Shown here one piece after another: positions 1-6,593 of a stretch of 21,515 nt of DNA. Positions within the stretch are counted from its first letter, which is position 1, and every line of letters starts with the position of its first letter. Both the position numbers and the translations under genes were made by a program. The notes under the pieces are model-generated. The model worked only from the letters and a program-made list of their open reading frames with translations. It was not told the origin of the DNA and searched no databases. The stretch spans positions 1-21,515 of the forward strand of contig NHLU01000005.1 of the NCBI GenBank assembly GCA_002169255.1, read 5' to 3'. The stretch is from Candidatus Pelagibacter sp. TMED275. Its GTDB lineage: Bacteria; Pseudomonadota; Alphaproteobacteria; Pelagibacterales; Pelagibacteraceae.

Positions 1-360
1 TTTACACCTAACAAAGATACTGCTTTATTTCCAAAGTGGCATGCATCATCATGGAAAGAAAAACTAATTATGCTTGATAAATTTGAAGATAATAGACTTG
101 TATCCTTTGGAAAAAAAATAATTTATCAAGAATCTCCCGAAACATTACCTAAAGATTTATATACTTCTATAAAAAGAGAAATAGCGAGTAGAATTTTGAG
201 TGAACAAAAAGAGAAGTGGTGGACTTGTAAAGAATTTTATTTTGAGGTGGATAACTTAAGAGACAGATATACCAATGAAAAAGATGATGAAAAACTTAAA
301 TTTTTAGACGAAATTAATCAATTTGTAATGTCTATAGAAAAAAATTATGAAAATGCTTAA
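1..360 (+). CDS. sbcB: Exonuclease I (SbcB-like), C-terminal fragment
   Basis: Frame 1 is open from the first base to the TAA at 358-360, giving about 119 residues of a protein whose start lies outside the window. The tail resembles the C-terminal domain of exodeoxyribonuclease I, a 3'-5' single-strand DNA exonuclease of recombination and mismatch repair. Points of match are an 'F-x-D-x-R' segment, an 'ESPETL' segment where ExoI has 'ARNFPxTL', a Trp-containing helix, and a final helix of the form 'D-x-x-K-x-x-x-L-x-x-I' ending the chain. The catalytic exonuclease domain is not in view, so the call rests on C-terminal pattern similarity only. It lies 73 bp upstream of trxA on the same strand. 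In many alphaproteobacteria addA/addB sit beside trxA, so the neighbour here differs from that arrangement. Confidence 0.62.
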   Translation, partial: FTPNKDTALFPKWHASSWKEKLIMLDKFEDNRLVSFGKKIIYQESPETLPKDLYTSIKREIASRILSEQKEKWWTCKEFYFEVDNLRDRYTNEKDDEKLKFLDEINQFVMSIEKNYENA

Positions 361-401
361 ATCCTTGGTGTTTTTTTTCTTAAGTGACAGTTTTAAGCAT
401 T
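352..401 (+). repeat. 10-bp perfect inverted repeat after the exonuclease gene
   Basis: AATGCTTAAA at 352-361 is mirrored exactly by TTTAAGCATT at 392-401, with a 30-nt loop that includes an 8-T run at 371-378. The left arm contains the stop codon of the upstream gene. It could act as a weak terminator or RNA-stabilising hairpin between the exonuclease gene and trxA, but the long loop and the lack of a T tract right after the right arm make it a poor classical terminator. Confidence 0.35.
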
Positions 402-433
402 GATTAAAATATAGATCTAAATATAAGAGCGCT

Positions 434-754
434 ATGGCAACAGTAAGTGTTACAGATGAATCATTTGAAAAAGATGTTTTAAAGTCAGCTAAACCTATTG
501 TGGTTGATTTCTGGGCTGAGTGGTGTGGACCTTGTAAGCAAATTGGACCAACTTTAGAGGAAATATCTAATGAAATGTCAAATGACGTTACTATTGCAAA
601 GCATAACATTGACAACGATCCTAACACGCCAACCAAATATGGAATAAGGGGAATACCAACTATGCTTTTGTTTAAAAGTGGTGAGCTTAAAGCAACAAAA
701 GTCGGAGCCACTACAAAATCAAATATAGTATCTTGGATAAAAGAAAATATTTAA
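434..754 (+). CDS. trxA: Thioredoxin
   Basis: A 106-residue cytoplasmic protein-disulfide reductase of normal thioredoxin size. The active site W-C-G-P-C is preceded by the 'VDFWAEWCGPCK' context at about residues 24-35, and the cis-proline motif 'GIRGIPT' follows at about residues 71-77. The ATG at 434 gives a canonical N-terminus with no signal peptide. Thioredoxin reduces ribonucleotide reductase, PAPS reductase, methionine sulfoxide reductases and other disulfide proteins. Its stop overlaps the stop of convergent folC by 3 bp in the palindrome TTAATTAA, so there is no room for a terminator between the two genes. Location next to folC-accD-trp is a recurring alphaproteobacterial arrangement. 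Confidence 0.97.
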   Translation: MATVSVTDESFEKDVLKSAKPIVVDFWAEWCGPCKQIGPTLEEISNEMSNDVTIAKHNIDNDPNTPTKYGIRGIPTMLLFKSGELKATKVGATTKSNIVSWIKENI

Positions 755-2073
755 TTAATTTTTAAAGCCGATCCCACAAAATAAAGAGACCCAAACAAAA
801 CAATAGTTTTGCTTTCTTTAGAGGATAGTATTTTTATTGACTGCATTATGTTTTTTGCAGTTTCAACTTTATATCCTTCTTTTAGAGCAATATTTTTTAA
901 CGTCAAACTACTTAGAGCATTTTTTTCATTTGGAATTTTAACAGTAATTATTTTTTTAAATAATCCTTTAAATTTTTTCAAAAAATCCTTTGGCATTTTA
1001 TTTTTTTGCATTCCCCAAATACCATAAATAGGAGTCTTAATTTTTTTGAGGTAATTATATAGATTAGTTGCAGAGGCTAAAGAGTGTGATCCATCTAAAA
1101 GTAGCTTTTCATTCTTTCTTAATAATTTTTTTAATTTTCCACTTTTTAAATATTGCAATCTTCCTTCAAATTTTATCTTAGGAATATTTTTTTCTATTAT
1201 TGATTTTTTTATACCCAAATCCAAAGCAATTTTAATTGCTAAACCTAGGTTGTTTAATAATCCTTCGCTTTTAATATAGTTTGATTTAATTTTTAATTTG
1301 TAATTATTATCAATATAATAAAATTTATTTTTTTTATTTAATATAATCCAATTTTTTGAATAAGTAATTTTGCTTTTATTTTTAATTAAAATGTTTTCAA
1401 TTATTTTTTGAACTTTATTCGATTGTTTGCCTATATAGATTTTTGTATTATTACTTAAATACCCAACTTTTTGCTTACATATTTCATTAATGTTTTTAGG
1501 ATTAATCCATTCAAGATGTTGTTTATTAATATTTGTACAAATTTGTAAAAATGGGTTTTCCCATAATCTGGTGCTATCTCCCTTAAATAGCAATCCAGCC
1601 TCTACTAAATTGTAATTTACTCCTTTTTGTTTAGATGCCGCTAAAATATATATTAATGTTAAAACTTCAAAAAGACTTAGTCTAACATTTAATTTACCAA
1701 TTATTTTCTCATATTTTTTAAATTCATTTAGGGAAATATATTTATTTATAAGTGATATTCTTGTTTCCAATTTATACAGATGGGGACTAATAAAACTAGT
1801 TGTTTTATTTCCAGCACCTTCCAAAAATGTTTTCAAGGACAAAAGTGTAGAATATTTTCCATCACTTCCTATTATGTTGATAGGATTATTCAGTTTTAAA
1901 TGTGGATTATTAAGTTTTTTTAATGCTAGATTAATTCTAGAAAGTCCTAATGAAATTCTACGACTGTATTTTTTTTGAAGATAAATGTAGTAAATATCAG
2001 AGCTATTCATAAGGAGGTTTGGAAAAATATTATGATGCTTCTTTGTTGCTGAAGCTGTCATAGTCATCTTCAT
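751..2073 (-). CDS. folC: Folylpolyglutamate synthase / dihydrofolate synthase
   Basis: A 440-residue Mur-ligase-family enzyme that adds glutamate to dihydropteroate and to reduced folates using ATP. Family landmarks are a P-loop region at residues 69-76, 'SPHL' at about 95-98, a 'LFE-x-x-T' segment, 'VEAGL...GDSTRLW' where the family has 'EVGLGGRxDATN', 'TNI...H-x-E-W' near residue 180-190, and a C-terminal 'LLDGSHS' where the family has 'LDGAHN'. The P-loop reads GSDGKYS, where GTNGKGS is usual: lysine and serine are kept but Asn and Gly are replaced. The longest start is the ATG at 2073, 25 bp after accD. A second ATG at 2010 (Met22) would put the P-loop at the more usual position of about residue 48, so the start is uncertain. 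It is the last gene of the minus-strand run. Confidence 0.88.
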   Translation of the reverse strand: MKMTMTASATKKHHNIFPNLLMNSSDIYYIYLQKKYSRRISLGLSRINLALKKLNNPHLKLNNPINIIGSDGKYSTLLSLKTFLEGAGNKTTSFISPHLYKLETRISLINKYISLNEFKKYEKIIGKLNVRLSLFEVLTLIYILAASKQKGVNYNLVEAGLLFKGDSTRLWENPFLQICTNINKQHLEWINPKNINEICKQKVGYLSNNTKIYIGKQSNKVQKIIENILIKNKSKITYSKNWIILNKKNKFYYIDNNYKLKIKSNYIKSEGLLNNLGLAIKIALDLGIKKSIIEKNIPKIKFEGRLQYLKSGKLKKLLRKNEKLLLDGSHSLASATNLYNYLKKIKTPIYGIWGMQKNKMPKDFLKKFKGLFKKIITVKIPNEKNALSSLTLKNIALKEGYKVETAKNIMQSIKILSSKESKTIVLFGSLYFVGSALKIN

Positions 2074-2098
2074 TATTTAAACTAGATTCATTATTTTT

Positions 2099-2962
2099 TT
2101 ATGAATGTTTCTTAAGCAAAATAGATAAAATATTAGAAATAACTTTTTTAATGTCTTTTCGATCAACCACCATGTCTACAAAGCCATGTTTTTTTGTGAA
2201 ATCTGCAGATTGAAAATCATCAGGAAGTTTTTCATTTACAGTACTCTCTATAACTCTTTTACCCGCAAAAATTATATTAGAACCTGTTTCTGCAATAGAA
2301 ATATCACCGAGACTCCCAAAACTTGCAGTCACTCCTCCCGCTGTGTCAGAAGTAAAACAGACAATGTAAGGAAGATTATTATTTTTTAATTCATTAATTG
2401 CCAAAGTAGTTCTTGTCATTTGCATCAGCGCTAAAGGACTTTCATGCATCCTTTGGCCTCCAGAAGTTGTAAACATAATAAAAGGATTATTATTATCTAT
2501 AGCATGTTGTATTCCATAAATTATTGCTTCACCCTCTGCGATTCCAATACTACCTCCAATGAAATTAAAATTAATTGCTCCAGCAGTAATATTGATATCA
2601 TTAATCTTTCCTGCTGCAATCATTACAGCACAATCTTGCCCAGTTTTTTTTCTGGCTTCTTTGAGTCTGTCAATATATTTTTTTGAATCTTCCCATTTTA
2701 GAGGGTCATCCTGTGGGATTGGTGTTTTTAATATTTCATAATTATTTTTCCCAAAAAAAATATCAAATCTTTGTACAGAAGATACTTTGTGATGTTTTCC
2801 ACATTTTTCACAAACCCAAAGATTAACATTTAAATCAGTTTTTAAAATTGGACCACAGCAAGATATCCACTTACTATTTTCAACATCTTCTTTAGTAGGT
2901 CTTTTTTTTAAAATTTTTTTTATTTTGTCACTTATTGTAAATACTTTTTTTATCCAATTCAT
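2099..2962 (-). CDS. accD: Acetyl-CoA carboxylase carboxyltransferase subunit beta
   Basis: A 287-residue beta subunit of the carboxyltransferase that moves CO2 from carboxybiotin to acetyl-CoA, forming malonyl-CoA for fatty-acid synthesis; the partner AccA is not in the window. The core carries 'FIGGSIG' at about residues 133-139, 'TSGGQRMHE' (usually GGARMQE), 'LMQMTRT', 'AGGVTASFGSLGDI', and 'FAGKRVIE', followed by 'HGFVDMVV', all typical of AccD. The N-terminal zinc ribbon is present but odd: the first pair is an adjacent Cys35-Cys36 rather than C-x-x-C, while the second pair is a normal C-x-x-C (Cys51, Cys54). The start ATG overlaps the trpA stop (ATGA), suggesting translational coupling. 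Confidence 0.95.
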   Translation of the reverse strand: MNWIKKVFTISDKIKKILKKRPTKEDVENSKWISCCGPILKTDLNVNLWVCEKCGKHHKVSSVQRFDIFFGKNNYEILKTPIPQDDPLKWEDSKKYIDRLKEARKKTGQDCAVMIAAGKINDINITAGAINFNFIGGSIGIAEGEAIIYGIQHAIDNNNPFIMFTTSGGQRMHESPLALMQMTRTTLAINELKNNNLPYIVCFTSDTAGGVTASFGSLGDISIAETGSNIIFAGKRVIESTVNEKLPDDFQSADFTKKHGFVDMVVDRKDIKKVISNILSILLKKHS

Positions 2963-3762
2963 ATAATTTTATTTCTTAATTTTTTAACAACATTGGTTAC
3001 ATTTGTGACAGGATTTTGACGATTTTTTATTGATTTAGAGATTTCTTTACAAATTCTACTTCCAACTACTAATCCATCAGCCTTATTTAATGATTTAATT
3101 GTTTTTTCGGTAATACCAAAACCAATGACCACATTTTTAGATTTATTCAGATTTTTAACTCTTGAGTATTCTTTTAATATTTTTTTTGGAGAAACTTTTA
3201 ATTTACCACCTGTTGTAGAAAGCATACTAATATAGTAAATCATATCATGTGAATCTTTAACAATTTTTTTTAATCTTATCCTAGATGTTGTTGGTGATAC
3301 AAGTTGGATAAAATTAATTTTTTTCTTTTTACATTTTGAGGCAAAAATTCTATTTTCTGGATAAGGTAAATCTACAACAATTAACCCATCAACCTTTGAC
3401 CTCTTACATTTAGCTATAAATCTATCCTCATTATATTGGTAAATCATATTGTAATAACCCATTAAAATAATTGGTTTATTTTGTTTAATCTTTTTAAATT
3501 TTCTAACAATTGAAAAAACATCATTAATTTTAATTCCATTTTTAATAGCACGGTAAGCACTTGTTTGAATTTGCCCACCATCAGCAATTGGAGTATTGTG
3601 AGGAAAACCTAATTCACATATATCTGCATATTTTGAAATTGACTTTAAAATTTCTAAAGATTTTTTTTTGGTGTTATCTCCTGCAACTGTATAAGTAAGA
3701 AGGGCAGGTCTATTTTCTTTTTTAGCTATTCTAAACGCAGCACTAATTAAAGAATTATTCAT
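2959..3762 (-). CDS. trpA: Tryptophan synthase alpha subunit
   Basis: A 267-residue TIM-barrel subunit that cleaves indole-3-glycerol phosphate to indole and glyceraldehyde-3-phosphate. The two catalytic acids of the family are in place: Glu50 in 'CELG' and Asp61 in 'IADGG' (Glu49 and Asp60 of the Salmonella enzyme). Other matches are 'TYTVAGD' at the start, 'YYNMIYQY', 'DGLIVVDLP', 'SPTTSRIRL' and 'GFGI'. The loop-2 segment reads PHNTP instead of the usual PFSDP, so the residue corresponding to Asp56 is Thr57. Loop 6 reads 'SMLSTTGG' in place of 'SRSGVTGA', keeping the threonine that corresponds to Thr183. It overlaps the 3' end of trpB by 8 bp, which fits co-translation of the two partners. 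Confidence 0.92.
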   Translation of the reverse strand: MNNSLISAAFRIAKKENRPALLTYTVAGDNTKKKSLEILKSISKYADICELGFPHNTPIADGGQIQTSAYRAIKNGIKINDVFSIVRKFKKIKQNKPIILMGYYNMIYQYNEDRFIAKCKRSKVDGLIVVDLPYPENRIFASKCKKKKINFIQLVSPTTSRIRLKKIVKDSHDMIYYISMLSTTGGKLKVSPKKILKEYSRVKNLNKSKNVVIGFGITEKTIKSLNKADGLVVGSRICKEISKSIKNRQNPVTNVTNVVKKLRNKII

Positions 3763-4990
3763 TAAATTTTCCCAGTCTTTGTTTTAATATATCCCTGTCT
3801 TTATGGGCGTCTCCACATGAATTAACGATTATTACAGTATCTTTACTTAATTTTGGTGCAATTTTTATAGCCTCAGCAAAAGCATGACTTGGCTCCAAGC
3901 TTGGATTTATTTTTTCAAACTGGGTAACAACCTTATAAGCTTTTAAAGCATCTTCATCTGTAGCATAAGTATATCTAGCTCTTTTTGTATCCTTTAGAAA
4001 ACAATGAATAGGACTTACTGATGGATAGTCAAGTCCAGCTGATATAGATTCAGTTTCCTTAATTTGCCCTTCACTGTTTTGACAACAATAGGCAGCTGCC
4101 CCATGTAGGATTCCTAATTTTGCCCCCTTACTTAAAGGCGCAGCATGTAATTTTGAATTTTTAGGTCCTCCAGCTTCAACACCAATTAGCTCAATTTGTT
4201 TTTTATCAAAGTCTATAAACTCACTCCAGAAACCATAAGCTGAGCTTCCACCACCAACGCAGTTTATTAATTTAAGCTTATTTGGAATTTTTTTGAAGCT
4301 TTCCTTTAATTGTAATTTAAGTTCTCTTGAAATTTGAGAGGTACTCCATCCACAAATTTTAACAAAAATATTAGGTCCTACCGTTGAACCGACGCACATA
4401 TGTGTATTATCACAGTTTGATACCCAATATCTCATACATTCACTTACTGCATCAACTAAAGTTTGACTTCCAGAATAAACTGGAACAATTTCTGCACCAT
4501 TTTTTCTCATTGCATCACAATTAGGTTTCTGTCTTTTAATATCTTTTGCACCCATAAAAATTTTACATTTTAGTCCAAATTTTTTTGCTGCCATGCTTAA
4601 CATTTTTCCAGCATATCCTGCACCAGTGTCCCCCACAATTGACTTTTTCCCCATAGCTTTACATATTAAAGCGTGAACAGTTGCATTATAAATTTTATGT
4701 GCACCACCATTAGCTTCAGAAACAATTTTGGCCCAAATTTGAGCACCACCCAGATGAGCTGTGAGATTTTCTAACTTTACAAATGATGTAGGTGATCCAA
4801 CATAATTTTTAAAATAAAAATCTCGTTTTTTAATAAATTTTTTATCATTTCTCAATTTTTGGAATTCAAAAGTTAAGTCTTCTACTGGTTTTTTTAAAGT
4901 TTCAGGTATATAGCTACCTCCAAATTTACCACCCCAAAAACCGTATTTATCGTGTTGATCAATTAAAGGAATATTTTTTTTAAGTTTCAT
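3755..4990 (-). CDS. trpB: Tryptophan synthase beta subunit, divergent
   Basis: A 411-residue fold-type II PLP enzyme that condenses indole with L-serine. Family landmarks are 'GGSYIPETL' at 24-32, 'GGAHK' with the PLP lysine Lys99, 'TGAG' at 122-125, 'RQ' at 153-154, the phosphate-binding 'GGGS' at 246-249, 'ISAGLDYPSV' with Asp321, and 'LEPSHA' with Glu366. It is TrpB1-like in length and context. Several normally invariant positions differ: the catalytic glutamate is Asp121, the next segment reads TGAGYAG instead of TGAGQHG, 'KREDLNHTG' is replaced by 'KIVSEANGG', 'GRPTPL' by 'GSPTSF', and the PLP-nitrogen serine is Cys392 in 'VNSCG'. Salmonella Lys167 corresponds to Val179. Reading frame and trpF/trpA overlaps are intact, so this is not a decayed gene. 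Confidence 0.88.
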   Translation of the reverse strand: MKLKKNIPLIDQHDKYGFWGGKFGGSYIPETLKKPVEDLTFEFQKLRNDKKFIKKRDFYFKNYVGSPTSFVKLENLTAHLGGAQIWAKIVSEANGGAHKIYNATVHALICKAMGKKSIVGDTGAGYAGKMLSMAAKKFGLKCKIFMGAKDIKRQKPNCDAMRKNGAEIVPVYSGSQTLVDAVSECMRYWVSNCDNTHMCVGSTVGPNIFVKICGWSTSQISRELKLQLKESFKKIPNKLKLINCVGGGSSAYGFWSEFIDFDKKQIELIGVEAGGPKNSKLHAAPLSKGAKLGILHGAAAYCCQNSEGQIKETESISAGLDYPSVSPIHCFLKDTKRARYTYATDEDALKAYKVVTQFEKINPSLEPSHAFAEAIKIAPKLSKDTVIIVNSCGDAHKDRDILKQRLGKFNE

Positions 4991-5609
4991 TATTTAGTAA
5001 TTTTAATTTATTTAAAAAAATTTCAATTTTGGATATATCTTTTATCCCAGAAGTCTCTAAACCTCCAGATATATCAATAATATCTGCTATTTTATTATAA
5101 TATTTAAGATTATCATTAATTTGAATGTTTCCAGCCAACATAAGATCTTTTTTAAGATTTAAATTTTTCAATAATGCATGGTCAAAAGAGTAGCTCTTTT
5201 CATAACCTTTTCCATCAAATAAAAAAATATCTGTTTCATTTTCATAATCTTTATATTTGCTTATATCTTTATCAGTTTTAACTGTTATGGCAGTTATGAT
5301 TTTTTTTTGATATTTATTTTTAATATATTTTATTTCCTCTGGACTGCAGTCATAAATTTGATAGTAGTCAAAATTTAAATTTTTAATTTTTTCTAGAATT
5401 TCATCATCAGGTTTAACCAATACAGCAACAAAAAATACTTTTCTTTTATTAACATTTAGCAAATCATTGAGATATTTAAAGTTTATATATCTTATTGATT
5501 TTGGGTAATTTACTATGAACCCTATAAACTGGGGAGGATACTTATGATTTACAGTAAAACTTAAGGTTTTAGAGTCTGAAATTCCGCAAATCTTGCATCT
5601 AAGAGTCAT
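4980..5609 (-). CDS. trpF: Phosphoribosylanthranilate isomerase
   Basis: A 209-residue TIM-barrel isomerase of tryptophan synthesis (N-(5-phosphoribosyl)anthranilate to CdRP). The catalytic base cysteine is Cys8 in 'KICGI' and the catalytic acid is Asp132 in 'FLFDGKG'. Also seen are 'FIGFI...YPKSIR' at about 28-40 and 'DISGGLETSGIKD' near the C-terminus, where the family has 'DVSSGVE...G.KD'. Differences from consensus are 'QIYD' where most have 'QLHG', 'LAGNI' where most have 'LAGGL', and loss of the 'GGTG' phosphate loop in favour of 'GYEKSYS'. It overlaps pyrF by 4 bp and trpB by 11 bp. trpE, trpG, trpD and trpC are not in the window. Confidence 0.88.
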   Translation of the reverse strand: MTLRCKICGISDSKTLSFTVNHKYPPQFIGFIVNYPKSIRYINFKYLNDLLNVNKRKVFFVAVLVKPDDEILEKIKNLNFDYYQIYDCSPEEIKYIKNKYQKKIITAITVKTDKDISKYKDYENETDIFLFDGKGYEKSYSFDHALLKNLNLKKDLMLAGNIQINDNLKYYNKIADIIDISGGLETSGIKDISKIEIFLNKLKLLNNET

Positions 5610-6307
5610 TGATTTAAATTATCAATTAATCTTTTGGTATTTTTTTTAATATCACCTTGAGTTAAAGATCTTCCAATTACAATCCCGGAAACTTTTTTTT
5701 TTACTAATGCATCATGTGGTGAAACAACTCGTGATTGGTCATTCGTATTATCTCCAGGAAGTCTTATGCCTGGGGTTACAATAAATAAATTCTTGTATTT
5801 TTTAAGTAAAATTTTTGCCTCCTTTGCAGAACACACTACACCATCGCAACCACTTTTCTGAATTAAGCCCGCTTGTTTTAAAACAATTTCATCAACTTTT
5901 TTTGAGTATCCTATTTCTTTTAAAGATTTATTATTTAAGCTAGTTAAAACCGTAACACCAAGAATTTTAATATCTTTGTTTGTACTTTTAATTTTTTTTT
6001 TAATTGCTTTAAGCATTTCCAATCCACCATTTGCATGCACTGTAATATACTTACATCTTTTAAGATCTTTTAAACTCTCAATAGCAGATAAAGCAGTATT
6101 AGGAATATCAGAAATTTTTAAATCAAGCCAAAAATTCGTTTTGATTTTTTCCAAAAAGGCTCTTCCATTTTTTGAATAAAAAAATTGCATACCAAACTTT
6201 GGTATAATTTTAATTTTATTTGATTTTGTTTCGTTAATTATCTTATCAACTCGATTTAAATTTGAAGTATCACAGGCTACAAAAATTAAATATTTATTTT
6301 TTTTCAT
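5606..6307 (-). CDS. pyrF: Orotidine 5'-phosphate decarboxylase
   Basis: A 233-residue TIM-barrel enzyme for the last step of UMP synthesis, decarboxylation of OMP. The catalytic set is complete: Asp13, Lys37 in 'PKFG', and the signature 'LDLKISDIPNT' with Asp62, Lys64 and Asp67. The phosphate-binding C-terminal loop 'TPGIRLPGD', followed by 'VIGRSLT', is also present. The length matches the short bacterial family. The start ATG at 6307 lies 14 bp inside ihfB, so the two are probably co-translated. pyrF between ihfB and trpF is a familiar alphaproteobacterial order. Confidence 0.96.
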   Translation of the reverse strand: MKKNKYLIFVACDTSNLNRVDKIINETKSNKIKIIPKFGMQFFYSKNGRAFLEKIKTNFWLDLKISDIPNTALSAIESLKDLKRCKYITVHANGGLEMLKAIKKKIKSTNKDIKILGVTVLTSLNNKSLKEIGYSKKVDEIVLKQAGLIQKSGCDGVVCSAKEAKILLKKYKNLFIVTPGIRLPGDNTNDQSRVVSPHDALVKKKVSGIVIGRSLTQGDIKKNTKRLIDNLNQ

Positions 6308-6584
6308 TTATTCTTTTAAATAGTTCTTTGCTAATTTTAAAATGAATAGTCTTTTTTTCTGGTGTGAAAACTTTTTCACCTGTCTTAGGATTTCTAGATA
6401 ATCTTGGTTTCTGTCTATGTATTGACCAAGCTCCAAAACCTCTAATTTCTACTCTCTCACCACGTTTTAATGCTCTTCTTATCTCTTCAAGAAAACAGTT
6501 AAGAAATCTTTCAATATCTTTTTTTAAAAAATTTGGGTAGGTATCAGATAATTCTTTTAGTAGCTTAGATTTTACAATAGCCAA
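6294..6584 (-). CDS. ihfB: Integration host factor beta subunit / HU-family protein
   Basis: A 96-residue DNA-bending protein of the HU/IHF fold. The beta-subunit signature 'RVEIRGFGAWSIH' at about 43-55 and the DNA-intercalating arm 'RLSRNPKTGEKV' at about 60-71 with its proline are clear; the C-terminal helix 'HFKISKELF' closes the fold. Position directly after rpsA is the classic place for ihfB. The start is a TTG at 6584: an in-frame TAA (the rpsA stop) lies only 9 bp upstream and no ATG is available before the conserved region. IHF bends DNA for replication, recombination and promoter control; the alpha subunit is not in the window. Confidence 0.95.
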   Translation of the reverse strand: MAIVKSKLLKELSDTYPNFLKKDIERFLNCFLEEIRRALKRGERVEIRGFGAWSIHRQKPRLSRNPKTGEKVFTPEKKTIHFKISKELFKRINEKK

Positions 6585-6593
6585 TTTAATAAT

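Noticed and set aside
304..711. 135-codon open frame on the minus strand opposite trxA.
   Set aside because: It is the complement of a clear thioredoxin gene and resembles no family I recognise.
2011..2034. AAGGAGG followed by ATG on the plus strand, looking like a strong ribosome binding site.
   Set aside because: It lies antisense inside folC, the ATG ATG that follows at 2032 meets a stop after a few codons, and on the folC strand it reads CCTCCTT, which is not a ribosome binding site for the internal Met22.
2186..2741. Cys/Ser/Ile-rich plus-strand open frames opposite accD.
   Set aside because: Their composition is that expected from reading accD backwards; there is no ribosome binding site or family motif.
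3755..4990. trpB as a decaying pseudogene because of lost consensus residues.
   Set aside because: The full-length frame is intact, PLP lysine, GGGS, Asp and Glu landmarks are kept, and overlaps with trpF and trpA are preserved, so purifying selection seems likely.
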